Shown here piece by piece: positions 9,223-19,373 of a stretch of 64,000 nt of DNA. The translations under genes were made by a program, and so were the position numbers. The notes beneath the pieces were generated by a model. That model was not told where the DNA came from, ran no database searches, and saw only the letters and a list, made by a program, of their open reading frames with translations. Numbering within the stretch: the stretch's first letter is position 1; the number at the start of each line of letters is the position of its first letter. Source of the DNA: Chitinophaga niabensis (GTDB lineage Bacteria; Bacteroidota; Bacteroidia; Chitinophagales; Chitinophagaceae); assembly GCF_039545795.1 (NCBI RefSeq), contig NZ_CP154260.1:3105001-3169000 (forward strand), in the 5' to 3' direction.

Positions 9223-9803
9223 TTATTTGTTATCAGCCTCTTCCAGTCTCCCTAATCTCTTCTTCACTTCCTTTATTTCCTTATCCTGCTGAATAATATA
9301 CAGTGTCAATTCCTCTATCTTCTGCAACAACTTCTTATTCATCTCCCCCAAATCCACCCCATTCTCCTCCACCTCCTTCGCCGATGGGATCTCCGGCAAG
9401 CGCTTATGCTGCAGAATAAACTGCTCCACCTCATACAAAGAAGGCAATCTATAATCCGGCTCAAACACAAAATCCGCCTAGCCCTGCAATGTCACCTTCA
9501 CCTTTTGTGTCTTCACATTCCCCTTCACCTGCAACTTATATGCAGGATCATCAGTAGCAGTACCTATCAGTACATTGTGCGATGGCCTGAGCCGCATCAC
9601 TTCATCTACGCCATTCCCCACTGTAAACCATTGCTCTCCTGCATTCCGCCAAACACCCGAAGCTTTTACATGGAACATAGTGCCATACAGGTAAGACATC
9701 ACCATCCTCATTATTTTCACTGCTATTGCTATACATTGATTTCAGCATATTACCAGCAGCAACCGCATCCTCTCCCGTAAATATCACGTTTCCATTGGAT
9801 TCT
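9223..9803 (-). pseudogene. Broken copy of the fibre-like gene
   Basis: This is a damaged paralogue of the intact gene at 19374-20357. It keeps the segments GTMFHVKASGVWRNAGEQWF, NVLIGTATDDPAYKLQVKGN and the C-terminal LPEIPSAKEVEENGVDLGEM. Three lesions are visible. The 5' half is missing, with homology starting near 9803. A small indel near 9705 shifts the frame between SENNED and MVMSYLYG. A TAG at 9478-9480 replaces the conserved Trp codon (TGG) of QGWADFVFEP. The last 80 codons stay open and end in a coiled coil. It stands upstream of SpvB-like copy B exactly as the intact gene stands upstream of copy A. Confidence 0.85.
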
Positions 9804-9813
9804 TATATCTGCA

Positions 9814-10392
9814 TTAGTCCAGCAAAAATCTATCTAACGGAATAAACATAGTAGTTACTCCTTTCTTTAATCCTTTTTTATAACTATTTAAATATTTTTC
9901 AGCCTGTTTTTTGTCTTTTTCGTAGTACAAACGGTATAATTCAAATTTGGCATCATTTACTAACTCACTGGCTAAAGAAGGGTTAAGGCCATACTGATAC
10001 CCCTTTGCCGCCTTCACACCTAACTGTATAATCCTTTCAAAACAATAAATTGCTATATCATTCTGATCCGATGACTTTCTTGTTGATCCCATTGTGGAAA
10101 GTACTATCAGGCAATCAGGATTTAACTCAAATGCCTTGATAATATATCTTTCCGCCATTCTCCATTTTCTTTGTTCAACATATTCCCTTTGAGTTCCGTC
10201 TTCATTGAAACGGCTTTCATCAAGATAAGTCTGCGCAATACATTGTAAAAGATAAGGGTCATTTCTAAAATCCAATCTTTTAATCAAATTTCTTGCACGT
10301 ACTGAGTCCTTTGAAATAACATCATAGAACTTATCCAATATTATCTCTCTGTTCCTAGTTAGAACCAGACTCTTTTGGTTTTTTTGCCTCAT
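9814..10392 (-). CDS. TPR-like protein, candidate immunity protein for the orphan tip
   Basis: About 192 residues if the ATG at 10392 is used. That start overlaps the orphan toxin tip by 38 bases; a TTG at 10338 just after the tip's stop is the non-overlapping alternative. The protein is helical, with TPR-like spacing in its centre: DPYLLQCIAQTYLDESRF, WRMAERYIIKAFELNPDCL and DIAIYCFERIIQLGVKAA. A basic C-terminus follows (KKQAEKYLNSYKKGLKKG). There is no signal peptide. It follows the orphan RHS tip directly on the same strand, so a cognate immunity role is the best inference; TPR-like immunity proteins are known in other toxin systems. Start uncertain. Confidence 0.6.
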   Translation of the reverse strand: MRQKNQKSLVLTRNREIILDKFYDVISKDSVRARNLIKRLDFRNDPYLLQCIAQTYLDESRFNEDGTQREYVEQRKWRMAERYIIKAFELNPDCLIVLSTMGSTRKSSDQNDIAIYCFERIIQLGVKAAKGYQYGLNPSLASELVNDAKFELYRLYYEKDKKQAEKYLNSYKKGLKKGVTTMFIPLDRFLLD

Positions 10393-11023
10393 TTTCAGTT
10401 GTTTTTTTCTTAGTATCAGCCGCCGCCTGCTCTCTGGCCCTTCTTGCATTAGCCGCTTCATGTTTATTCCTGCTGCCTCCACCTGTTCTGGTAGAATGCT
10501 CACCTCTAACCGTCTGATTACTATTTCCTGTTTTTGTCTTTCCTTTCTTAGTAGCTTGCTCTCTCTTAGCTGCTCTTTGACTAGCTTCCGTGGCCTTTTC
10601 TTTTGCTTCTTGTATTAAATCCTTTGGCCCCTTCTTTTGTGCATAAGCTCTATTATTAGATAACAGGTCTTTTACCAGATCCCGTCCATCGTGAATTGGT
10701 CCGGAAACCGCAATATTCTCATTCCGTTTTGCTGCCGACATTTCACGCAGCGACGACTGCGGTATTGTTATGTGCGGAACAAATGTCATATTTCCAGCTG
10801 GTGCTGCTGGCAAATCCAATTGCATCTCACTTCCTATTTCTACCATTCTATCCACAACCATCACAAGACCAGCTGAAGCGCCAAGAGCTACCAATCCCAC
10901 TCCTATAGCATAAATAATCGGTAACACAATTGGGAGTTTGCCATCCGGATCTCCAAACCTAACAGGATTGTTGTAAGAAAAATGATAAGGACTACCCGCT
11001 TCTTGTCCATCTTCATTAGACAA
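10355..11023 (-). CDS. Orphan RHS C-terminal toxin tip (5'-truncated RHS gene)
   Basis: The frame opens at a TTG and begins with the end of an RHS core, SPYHFSYNNPVRFGDPDGK, then about 195 residues of variable tip. The codons just upstream give PLSNEDG after a TAG, so homology to the core's DPLS motif begins right at the break and the rest of the core is absent. The tip starts with a hydrophobic segment (LPIVLPIIYAIGVGLVALGA). It ends in a very basic, low-complexity stretch with RTGGGSRNKHEAANARRARE near the C-terminus. I do not recognise the toxin class. Without a signal peptide or core it is probably silent, but it could replace a tip by recombination through the conserved NNPVRF.DPDG region. 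It is AT-rich compared with intact cores. Confidence 0.65.
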   Translation of the reverse strand: MSNEDGQEAGSPYHFSYNNPVRFGDPDGKLPIVLPIIYAIGVGLVALGASAGLVMVVDRMVEIGSEMQLDLPAAPAGNMTFVPHITIPQSSLREMSAAKRNENIAVSGPIHDGRDLVKDLLSNNRAYAQKKGPKDLIQEAKEKATEASQRAAKREQATKKGKTKTGNSNQTVRGEHSTRTGGGSRNKHEAANARRAREQAAADTKKKTTENEAKKPKESGSN

Positions 11024-11100
11024 TGGATTCTACCTAGCCTCTATATGACTAATATCTACAATCCATTAATTCTCTCAAAAACGAGAAAAATGGATTTGTA

Positions 11101-11358
11101 TTAAAGATATTCCTTTGGTATATTTTTCATCTGCTCATTAAGATCCCAATCACTGGGCTTAAACTTGGGCAAAGACCACTTAGCACCATCACTTAACCAC
11201 TTTTCCCTGTACCGCTTAACAGACTCAACAGTATAATCTTGATTACCAAACTCTACTCCACAACAAGTACACATTTCATAAGTAGGACAATTTCCATCTT
11301 CTCCCCAGGGAGATTCTTCCAAGTATATTCCGCAAACTCTGCAATTAAGTTCTATCAT
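11101..11358 (-). CDS. Zinc-ribbon small protein, candidate immunity protein for RHS tip A
   Basis: An 85-residue cytosolic-type protein with two cysteine pairs, CRVC at the N-terminus and CTCC near residue 30. The pattern CxxCG(I/Y)xxEESPWGEDGNCPTYE...CCGVEFG recalls a small zinc-ribbon family often found beside polymorphic toxins. It starts 11 bases after the stop of RHS copy A, as expected for a cognate immunity gene in the same transcript. The C-terminal half is rich in Trp and Lys (REKWLSDGAKWSLPKFKPSD). Zinc binding and immunity function are inferred from the cysteines and the position. Confidence 0.65.
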   Translation of the reverse strand: MIELNCRVCGIYLEESPWGEDGNCPTYEMCTCCGVEFGNQDYTVESVKRYREKWLSDGAKWSLPKFKPSDWDLNEQMKNIPKEYL

Positions 11359-11369
11359 ATTTGTAAGTA

Positions 11370-14300
11370 TTATTTTTGTTTCTGCCAGTAAAATATAGCA
11401 TCCGTGGGCTTAAACATCGTTCTTGGAGTACCATCAACATTCATTACACCAAATGTATTCGTAGGAGGATGATACTTCAACACATCACCATTAGTTCTTG
11501 TCTTAACCAACGTACCTTCAGGTGAATTATGTAAAAATTCCTTTGTAGCTTCTGCGTATTGCTTCGCATTATAAAGTTCTGGGAATTCCTTACCATGATC
11601 TTCAAAATGTCTATACGCATTCCCAGCCGGGGTTAACCCGCGTTTATAATCAGGAGTCCATAAGCCTGGTTTTCCCGGTCCTTTTCCTTTGAACCCTATT
11701 GATATATTTGCCATCACAACATTCCCGCCATCAGCCAAAATTTCACCAGGTGAATTCTCTCCATCAATTCGGTTAACAACAAAATTATCAATAGAATTAA
11801 GACCACTCAGAAGCTCAAATGTCATATTTATTAAGAATGCCTCAAATGGTGCCTGCTTTTTTCGTTCCTCAGTCGCTTGTACTATAAGTCCTTTTCTATC
11901 TGGCTGAGGAGCCCTTTTAATTAGGACCATTTTCCCAACTTGCCTATCTTTTTCATTTCTCAAAAAATCTTGAAAATCCCTTTTACCTTCCTCATGCTGC
12001 GTATCTTCTATGCTCATTCCATCAGGGTCGATGAAGCGGATAGGATTATTAACTGCATAGTTATAAGGACTCCATCTTCTAGATATTTCACTAAGAGGAT
12101 CAACTACATGCCAGCGTCCAATCTGTACATCCATCATCCTGGCTCCATAATCATACCATTCCAGACCACTACCAGTGCTGAACTCGTTATGCTGTAACTC
12201 CTTTCCGTTGTAGAGATATTTGTTCTCCAATGTTCCGGGTGCCCTTCCACTGATCCCATCCATTACTAAGCCAAAAGGATAATAATGAGTTTCTTCCAGT
12301 ACCGGTCCTGTGATATGCTCCAATATCACATTGTCAAAGAACACATCCTGCGGGCTCTCATTACTGGTATAAATATACAGAAAACCACTCTCCTTCACCA
12401 CCATCTTGTCCTGGGCTAAGGTCTGCAACTGGTCTGGTTCTGCCTTCACCTGTTTCACACCACTGTTCTCATCCACCATCTTAAACTGTTCATTGAACAG
12501 CACAAAGTTCAGATATGCCTTTGGTCTACCACTGAGGTTTTGTTGTTTATCCTTCTCCTTTAAGTGTTGGTATTGGTTGTTGTAAAAGTCTGATGTGAAG
12601 GGGGTATTGTTGGTACTCCTGGAAGCGTGGGCGCCCGGGTTGTTGCTACCACCATTGCCAAAGGCTTGTGCCAGGGCGGTGACCATGTCTTCCGCCGGTT
12701 GCAGCTTCTTACTGTTAGTTGGCCCTTGGGATTTATAGAAAGCCCTAGCTCCGATACGGATGGTATCTCCCGCCATTACTTTGATCACCAATGAAGGGCC
12801 GATCTTCTTGTCCGGGTTCGTGGCATTGAGTTTGGCTACCGAACTGTTGGTGTTGGAGGCACTGTTATCTTCAGGGTATCCTGCTGGTTTCACACTCCGG
12901 CTGCTTTCAATGTTGCTGAACAAAGCATTCTCTTTGGCTGAACTCTCCTGCTCCATCGAAGCCAGGTACATGCTAAAGTCCGTTTGTTCTGTCAGTACGA
13001 TCCGGATATTGCCCAGGTGGTCTTTTTCAAAGTAGTCGTAATACCAGGCCTGCGGTTCTCCTGTTTTGAATACCGTACGGATGCGGCCTTCCTCATGGCC
13101 GGTAAATCGTAAAGTATCCTGCTCGTATACAAATCCGTTGATGTAATCTGTGGTGGTGATCTTGGCTGGGTTGACAGTAATATCTGTTACCGTTTTACGC
13201 AGTTTGATACCAACTGCATCATAGAGATAACGGATTGTCCCTTTATCTGTAATCGTAATCTGCTCTGGCAGGTTCAGGTGGTTGTAAGTAATAGCTACGA
13301 TCGCTTTGTTGTTATCTAATTTCAGGTTGCCATTCGGGTCGTAGGCATAGTCAACATGCGTTGTTTCATTAACCCGGTTAGTGACATTGTTCGCATCCGG
13401 TTCTTTAAAGTCGCCCAGGTTACGGGTGGCATCATTGGCGCCGTCCCAGACGTTTAGCAGTTTATTAGAATGATCGGTGTAATTGTAATGTAGTTCATCC
13501 ATCGGGGTGGGTGCACCGGCCACCAGTCCCATTTGCTTCATGCTCCCGATATTGCCGTTAGCATCATAAGCCAGGTTATCTACCGTGAAGTCTACCTGGT
13601 CCTTCTCCCAGTTAGGGCTGCTGGTGGTGTTATGCTGGTTGAAGTCTGCTTTGGTTAATCGGTTAGACCTGTCATAACTGTAACCATAGGCCCGTTCCAG
13701 CCCATTGGTACGGCTCTTCCACTGAGCGCCGGAGATGTTGCCGTTGTATTGTTTGTTATTCTCAAAGCCATAATCATAGCTCAACACCTGTCCAAACCAG
13801 TTGGCCGTGCTGCCTGCTGTGGTCACGAAGTCTTTGTTGATGCTTTTGAGCCAGCCACGGATATTATTCTCGTAATTGAGTTCATCCAGGTAAGTACTGC
13901 CACCAAAAGCCTTCCCGATCGACTTCTTTTTTAACTGGCCCAGTTCATCGTAGGTCATCGTAGCGATGGTACGTTCCAGGTTGCCGTCATCATTGAGGCG
14001 TTTTTTAATCTCTATTACCCTGCCGGCATTGTCGTAGGCAGTCATCGTCAGCACTTTCGTGTCTGGATTGGTGCCACTACGTGGGTTCTTGTGATGCAGG
14101 TAAGTACTAAGCACTTTGCCGTTAAAATCATAGAGATTGGTGAAAATGTCCTCACCGTTATTGGCATTGTCACCCCGGGTCTGTATCACGTGTCCCTTTT
14201 CATCATAAAAAACACTACTGGTCAGCCATTGGCTGGTGCCCAGCACCCTTACTTTGCTGCCGGTCACCAGTCCATAAGTAGCATTGCTTTTAACAATGCT

Positions 14301-15818
14301 TTCTGCATAAGGATTACTGCCAGCCTGGGGTTTGGAAGCATAGCTGCCATCATAGGTTTTAGCCCCGTTATAAGAATAGTTATCGTAATAGGTATAGGTC
14401 AGCGGTTCATACCCACTGATGCCCGGTAAGGGATTAGTGACGATCAGTGTCTCTGTGCCCAGGGTGAGCGTTGAATCAATTTCTGCAGTGAAATCTGCAT
14501 TCGTTTCACTCTCAAAGCCTCCCTGGAAGATAATCTCCCTGCGTGCCTGATAGAGTGGTCTGCCTATTTCCCTGGAACCGATCACTAACTGATCAGGACC
14601 GGGAATTGCATAATTTTGTTCATTACTACTGCCCGTAACGCCATCCATGGTACTTTGCAAAGCAGCACGGCCACTATTGCTGGGATAGATCGCCGTCATG
14701 ACCGGACGGTTCAGCCCATCATAGAAAGTGGTATGCCACTCCTGGGGGGATTTAGCACGTTGTACAGTATCCTGGGTGAATACTAACCGATCCCTTATAT
14801 CATAGACCAGGTGCACTTCTCCTGCATCCGGTACCTTTTTGATGATCATGCGTTGCCGGCTGTCATACTGGTATTGGAAACAAAGCCCGTCTGCAATCGT
14901 CTGAGCGATCGTCCAGCTGCTGTTGATCAAGCCAATTGCTTTGGGAGGGATCACAAAACGAAGGTTATTCAAGTCGTCATATACATAGTAGGTACACAAC
15001 CAGCCTGCATGTGCTCCGGCTGGGCTGGCATCCAATTGTACTTTCTTTAAGATCACACGCCCTTCCTTGTCTTTATATTCCACTACCTGGTTACCGCCTT
15101 CATCGATGGTAACATTTTTGTACAACTGGCCGGCAGGATAGGCAGCCGAAGAAACAGGGATGCTCCCGGAACCCATGTTCCAGATCCGCACAGAGTCATT
15201 TACGGCATTGACGAGATATTGTTGCTGCACAGGTTTATGGCCTCCCCGTTCTACCGTGCTTAAGTCATTCTTGGCCCAACTGTTGCCAGGAGCATAAGTG
15301 CTCAACACCCGGTTTAAGGGAGATGATTCAAAATCCATACGGCTATAAAACACCGTTTCCCCGTTGGTGCCGGGACTCAAGCTATTGCTCTCGTAAAAGT
15401 TCTTCTGGTTGTTAAAGGGATCTGTTTTGAACAGACCATTAATGGTGCCCTGATCAACATAGGGCAAATACCTTAACTGCTCACGGCCAAAAGCATCATA
15501 CAGCACGGGAGCTACAATATCTTTTCCGGCCCCGCCCATTCCTTTGGAAACGGTTTGCAGCGGCCTGCCTAAACCATCCATATATTGCGTGGTTTGTTTC
15601 ACCTGAGCAATGGTACCTGTCACCACTGTTGCCGAGTCCGCTGTGGGCATACTAGGTTCCCAGGTACGTACATAGTTGATAGTCGTAATGGTATAAGCAC
15701 CCGGAGTGGCTACAGGAACGGCAGAAGGACGCACACTGCCATCGCTCGGCTTCTGTGCATACAGTGCAACACTAAATAGGATAAAGGACAAACAAATATA
15801 AATAGAGCGCATGGTCAC
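11370..15818 (-). CDS. DUF6443-type RHS toxin protein (copy A) with BECR-like nuclease tip
   Basis: A 1,482-residue secreted RHS protein with a Sec signal peptide ([19 protein letters not shown]), a DUF6443-like region ([14 protein letters not shown]) and YD/RHS repeats. These are almost the same as copy B up to about residue 1,220. The core ends near residue 1266 with [12 protein letters not shown]. The tip is unrelated to that of copy B. Its last 100 residues contain [48 protein letters not shown] and TPRTMFKP. This His, then Arg/Lys, then Thr layout resembles Barnase/EndoU/ColicinE5-RelE-like (BECR) RNase toxins. The gene begins 3 bases after the stop of the SpvB-like gene, suggesting translational coupling. 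The nuclease assignment comes from motif resemblance only. Confidence 0.85.
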   Translation of the reverse strand: MTMRSIYICLSFILFSVALYAQKPSDGSVRPSAVPVATPGAYTITTINYVRTWEPSMPTADSATVVTGTIAQVKQTTQYMDGLGRPLQTVSKGMGGAGKDIVAPVLYDAFGREQLRYLPYVDQGTINGLFKTDPFNNQKNFYESNSLSPGTNGETVFYSRMDFESSPLNRVLSTYAPGNSWAKNDLSTVERGGHKPVQQQYLVNAVNDSVRIWNMGSGSIPVSSAAYPAGQLYKNVTIDEGGNQVVEYKDKEGRVILKKVQLDASPAGAHAGWLCTYYVYDDLNNLRFVIPPKAIGLINSSWTIAQTIADGLCFQYQYDSRQRMIIKKVPDAGEVHLVYDIRDRLVFTQDTVQRAKSPQEWHTTFYDGLNRPVMTAIYPSNSGRAALQSTMDGVTGSSNEQNYAIPGPDQLVIGSREIGRPLYQARREIIFQGGFESETNADFTAEIDSTLTLGTETLIVTNPLPGISGYEPLTYTYYDNYSYNGAKTYDGSYASKPQAGSNPYAESIVKSNATYGLVTGSKVRVLGTSQWLTSSVFYDEKGHVIQTRGDNANNGEDIFTNLYDFNGKVLSTYLHHKNPRSGTNPDTKVLTMTAYDNAGRVIEIKKRLNDDGNLERTIATMTYDELGQLKKKSIGKAFGGSTYLDELNYENNIRGWLKSINKDFVTTAGSTANWFGQVLSYDYGFENNKQYNGNISGAQWKSRTNGLERAYGYSYDRSNRLTKADFNQHNTTSSPNWEKDQVDFTVDNLAYDANGNIGSMKQMGLVAGAPTPMDELHYNYTDHSNKLLNVWDGANDATRNLGDFKEPDANNVTNRVNETTHVDYAYDPNGNLKLDNNKAIVAITYNHLNLPEQITITDKGTIRYLYDAVGIKLRKTVTDITVNPAKITTTDYINGFVYEQDTLRFTGHEEGRIRTVFKTGEPQAWYYDYFEKDHLGNIRIVLTEQTDFSMYLASMEQESSAKENALFSNIESSRSVKPAGYPEDNSASNTNSSVAKLNATNPDKKIGPSLVIKVMAGDTIRIGARAFYKSQGPTNSKKLQPAEDMVTALAQAFGNGGSNNPGAHASRSTNNTPFTSDFYNNQYQHLKEKDKQQNLSGRPKAYLNFVLFNEQFKMVDENSGVKQVKAEPDQLQTLAQDKMVVKESGFLYIYTSNESPQDVFFDNVILEHITGPVLEETHYYPFGLVMDGISGRAPGTLENKYLYNGKELQHNEFSTGSGLEWYDYGARMMDVQIGRWHVVDPLSEISRRWSPYNYAVNNPIRFIDPDGMSIEDTQHEEGKRDFQDFLRNEKDRQVGKMVLIKRAPQPDRKGLIVQATEERKKQAPFEAFLINMTFELLSGLNSIDNFVVNRIDGENSPGEILADGGNVVMANISIGFKGKGPGKPGLWTPDYKRGLTPAGNAYRHFEDHGKEFPELYNAKQYAEATKEFLHNSPEGTLVKTRTNGDVLKYHPPTNTFGVMNVDGTPRTMFKPTDAIFYWQKQK

Positions 15819-15821
15819 AGG

Positions 15822-18800
15822 TTATTGGGTGATAGGAACTTGGTACTGATAATCGTATTGCTTCAGGATCTTACCAAACTGGTCTTTGATCACATATAGC
15901 CGGTTCAGTGCATCATACTGGTAATACTGGATCTTACCGGCAGAACTACACTCACTGGTAATTCCAATATGAGGATCATACGTATAGGTAACCATCTGCG
16001 CATCCAAAGGATATAAGCGCAATTCATCGATATATCCATTACCTGATAGGCTTACATTCATGACATTACTAACTTTATGCTCGTAGTAATTCCAACCATT
16101 ATAAGAACGCAATTTAATGGGATAACCACTCTGCGTTCCTGTAATTGTATATGGAGTAGCATTCGTTGTCCAATAGGATACTATGTAGGTCTGAGCAGCC
16201 GATACAGATTTACTGATTGCCCCGGTTTGTATATTATATACTTTTCTGCCGGTAGGTGCAGTAATATCAGCACCTACAGTACCAGAAAAACTCCAATTCC
16301 CTTTTCCCTCTGCTTCAAAGCTCGTATAGGCAATGTCATTATAAGCAGCATTCTGCACTTGCGCAACCGGATACTGCTGCTTATAATCCCATATTAATGA
16401 TTCGGTCATGCTCTTATTTTTGAATCGCTGCTCGAGTACATTACTCTTATCATCATACAGGCTTACAACTCCTTCCGTTTTATAATATACACTTTTGTTC
16501 AATGAACCACTTACAATAGAAGATGCTACAAAGGAAGAAATGGGCGATTCAACATTCAGTACAGCAATCGAATCAAGTAACGGCCTGCCGGGGTTGTAAT
16601 AATTTAGTACACCGGCTGTAGTCAATGAATCATTACTTCCATTTTTCCGGATCTGAGCATAAGTCTCAACAGGGGCAATTAAAATATTCCTCCTGGCAAG
16701 CAATGTAATCCCTTTATCTGCGGCATTTGTAATGGCTGAAGTATCATAGTCAAGTGGATATTTCACCTTCGTTAGCAGCAATTTGTTGCTTGATTCGGTT
16801 TCCATCCTGGTAGGGAAAGGATGGGAGGCATTATCATAATAGTATCTTTTTACTGTTACGATTGAATCTTGCTGGCTTTGAGATGAAAAATCAATTTTCT
16901 CCTCTTTTATAATTCTGGATTCTCCGGAAAAATGATAATAAGTTGCCAGACCGAACTTTACTATATACTGCGCTGGTTCACCTTCAAACACTCTTATGTA
17001 TTCAATTCCATATAATATATTCAATACATTGGTTGAGAAATCATGTTCATCAGTATAATACTCATTTCTACTCTTTGCTACATTGAAGGCCGTACTGGCT
17101 GATTTCCCGGATTGAACAGTTTGCTCCACACGCCCATTTTTCCAATCTTTAAACATCATAGGGCTAAACGGAAACACATCAAACCCTTTAAAGTAATCGG
17201 AGTTCCTGTAATAATAACGACTTAACCCATTATAGCCCAGGCTATCTTCGCTAACAGCTATATTATCATAAGCAACACTACCTCCCTGAAACATGCCAAG
17301 GGGAGTAACGCTACTGGCTACCTGGTTTAGATAGGGACACAGCGTGCCTATCCCATCATTGGGATTAAAAGATTCCGTTGTATATTCATATTTAGGCAAA
17401 AGCCCCATTAGACCACTGGAAAATGCCGGATTCTCAAAACTCTTATAACTATAAAACTTTGATACTGCAGGTGTTTGATCATTCTTGTTGGAGAAGCTTT
17501 TAATACTTTTAACCCTAAGTCCGCCAACCAGCTTATTATAAGTGGTATCGACACTCTGAGACTCATTCCACATCAATCTGAAGTAATAATTATTATTGCC
17601 TGGTGCTTCTTCATAAACCTGTATGGTATAATTACCGGGGGGAATATTATGTTCAACTCCATTGACCGGAGAACTTGCTGTACAGTTAAGAACGTAGCTT
17701 GTTGTAGGAGAAACAAGCCGCACATACTCTGTGCCTGTCACATTTGGTGCATTCCAAAAAGCCCTTATTTCATAAGCTCCCGGGGGAATAGTGATGCCAA
17801 CCTCAACTACTTCTCCCGGCATTGAAAGAGCTCTCCTTGTCACGGAAGTTATTATACTTGAGGTATCATGTACTTTACAATCATTAGACTCATAATCAAA
17901 AACAGTTTTGCCCCCCGTAGGATATTCTATTTCTTCTAAAACACCTATCTCAGCAGCCCAGAATGCAATTTCCCGGTTAGCTCCTGTAAGAAATCCCTTA
18001 GCTATATTCTGAGGGAGCAGGGTTGTGTTGCTTGCAGCATTATAATATCCCCAATGATCCTGTGAAAATGAAAGTCGGTTCGGAAATACGGAACCTTCAT
18101 TATACTTAAACTTATAAGCAGGTTTACCACTTTCTGTTACACTTAATAGTTTAAGTCTAAAGTCATCAGGAGAAGTAGATGTAGAGGTCCCATTAAAGTA
18201 GTCATGAGCAAGGCTAAACTCCTTTATTGTTTTATCATAGGACAAGACTTTAATCCCTTTCAAAGAAGTATTGGAACCATTCAGATCCCTTCTTGCTGTA
18301 GGATCATAAGTGAATTGTACTTTCTGGCCCCTTGAAGTTGTGATCTCTGTGACTCTCAATTCCCCCGAAAAACTTTCAGTATAGGTTATTGTACCTTCGA
18401 GATCAGGGCAGATCCCTCCAGTAATATTTTTGGATCTGGATTCTGTATATTGATTCCTGAAAATTGAGCCCCCAGGTGCATAGGTATATTTCACTGTATC
18501 ACTATTCTTAGTAATGATCTGAGTAAGATAGTAAGAATAGTTATATTCATTATTATCTAAAGTCAGTGCAGCCCAAGCTATGCCCGGACTTAAATTACTT
18601 TGTGAACCTCCGTGTTTAACAATAGTAGTTGATACTATATCTGAAAAAATAAATCTATTCCCCTTTTCATCTGTTATGGTAATATTGTCAGCAACCGGAC
18701 TTGTACCTCCCTGTGAAAACTCAAGTCTGTTCTTATTTTTTGGCATGAAGAAATATTTCGCAGACTGGTTAAAATAGAATTTCCCGGATTGTCCAGGAAA

Positions 18801-19328
18801 GCTATAGGAGAATAAGTCTGCTTCTGAATCAACATGTTTTAACGAAGAGCGTATTGCATAAGAAAACTCGGGAGTTAGAGCTCCGACAGTACCATTATTC
18901 ACAAACAAATCACTCAAACTCATCATACTATCTACCTTTTCACTCGTATGCAGCCAGCCCAGGTTCCAGGTAAAATCATTCATTCCATTTTTAACCTGGT
19001 TAATTACGCCGCCATAACTAAGAGACCATCCCAGCCCTACATTACTCGCAACCTCTTCTACCTTAATTCCTCCTGCATGATAGTTAAGTGAAATAGGGAT
19101 CTGTAGATCCGGCAAATCAATTAAATATATAGGCACAGAGATATCCGGCACCCCTGTATGAAGAGAAACCGGTATTTCACCATATTTACCCATTGCTGCA
19201 GCTTCCGGGGAGTGATGACTCGTCTTATAGATCCGCTGGTCCATGCCTAAACTTGCACCTATTTGCGCATAGCTGGTTCCCCAGCAAAAACAGAGAATAA
19301 GGATAAATTTGATCCGGGCTAGCTTCAT
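15822..19328 (-). CDS. SpvB-like YD-repeat protein, partner of RHS copy A
   Basis: A 1,168-residue exported protein with signal peptide KFILILCFCWGTSYAQ. The N-terminal signature PEAAAMGKYGEIPVSLHTGV is followed by DISVPIYLIDLPDLQIPISL, NYHAGGIKVEEVA and VGLGWSLSYGG. A middle region of beta-strand character precedes late YD repeats (YQYDALNRLYVIKDQFGKIL). An insertion near residues 1000-1080 looks like a carbohydrate-binding or LamG-type beta-sandwich (SFEAEGKGNWSFSGTVGADI). It matches the 5453-9172 protein in plan but is clearly divergent, while the two RHS partners are nearly the same. It is more AT-rich than the RHS core downstream. A shell-forming partner role is inferred by analogy with Tc-toxin B/C components. 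Confidence 0.8.
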   Translation of the reverse strand: MKLARIKFILILCFCWGTSYAQIGASLGMDQRIYKTSHHSPEAAAMGKYGEIPVSLHTGVPDISVPIYLIDLPDLQIPISLNYHAGGIKVEEVASNVGLGWSLSYGGVINQVKNGMNDFTWNLGWLHTSEKVDSMMSLSDLFVNNGTVGALTPEFSYAIRSSLKHVDSEADLFSYSFPGQSGKFYFNQSAKYFFMPKNKNRLEFSQGGTSPVADNITITDEKGNRFIFSDIVSTTIVKHGGSQSNLSPGIAWAALTLDNNEYNYSYYLTQIITKNSDTVKYTYAPGGSIFRNQYTESRSKNITGGICPDLEGTITYTESFSGELRVTEITTSRGQKVQFTYDPTARRDLNGSNTSLKGIKVLSYDKTIKEFSLAHDYFNGTSTSTSPDDFRLKLLSVTESGKPAYKFKYNEGSVFPNRLSFSQDHWGYYNAASNTTLLPQNIAKGFLTGANREIAFWAAEIGVLEEIEYPTGGKTVFDYESNDCKVHDTSSIITSVTRRALSMPGEVVEVGITIPPGAYEIRAFWNAPNVTGTEYVRLVSPTTSYVLNCTASSPVNGVEHNIPPGNYTIQVYEEAPGNNNYYFRLMWNESQSVDTTYNKLVGGLRVKSIKSFSNKNDQTPAVSKFYSYKSFENPAFSSGLMGLLPKYEYTTESFNPNDGIGTLCPYLNQVASSVTPLGMFQGGSVAYDNIAVSEDSLGYNGLSRYYYRNSDYFKGFDVFPFSPMMFKDWKNGRVEQTVQSGKSASTAFNVAKSRNEYYTDEHDFSTNVLNILYGIEYIRVFEGEPAQYIVKFGLATYYHFSGESRIIKEEKIDFSSQSQQDSIVTVKRYYYDNASHPFPTRMETESSNKLLLTKVKYPLDYDTSAITNAADKGITLLARRNILIAPVETYAQIRKNGSNDSLTTAGVLNYYNPGRPLLDSIAVLNVESPISSFVASSIVSGSLNKSVYYKTEGVVSLYDDKSNVLEQRFKNKSMTESLIWDYKQQYPVAQVQNAAYNDIAYTSFEAEGKGNWSFSGTVGADITAPTGRKVYNIQTGAISKSVSAAQTYIVSYWTTNATPYTITGTQSGYPIKLRSYNGWNYYEHKVSNVMNVSLSGNGYIDELRLYPLDAQMVTYTYDPHIGITSECSSAGKIQYYQYDALNRLYVIKDQFGKILKQYDYQYQVPITQ

Positions 19329-19373
19329 CTTTATATTGATTTTGAAATATCAGAAATAATAAATTTATATGAA

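Noticed and set aside
9478..9480. The in-frame TAG read as a recoded or suppressed codon
   Set aside because: The same gene also has a frameshift and a lost 5' half, so ordinary decay explains it.
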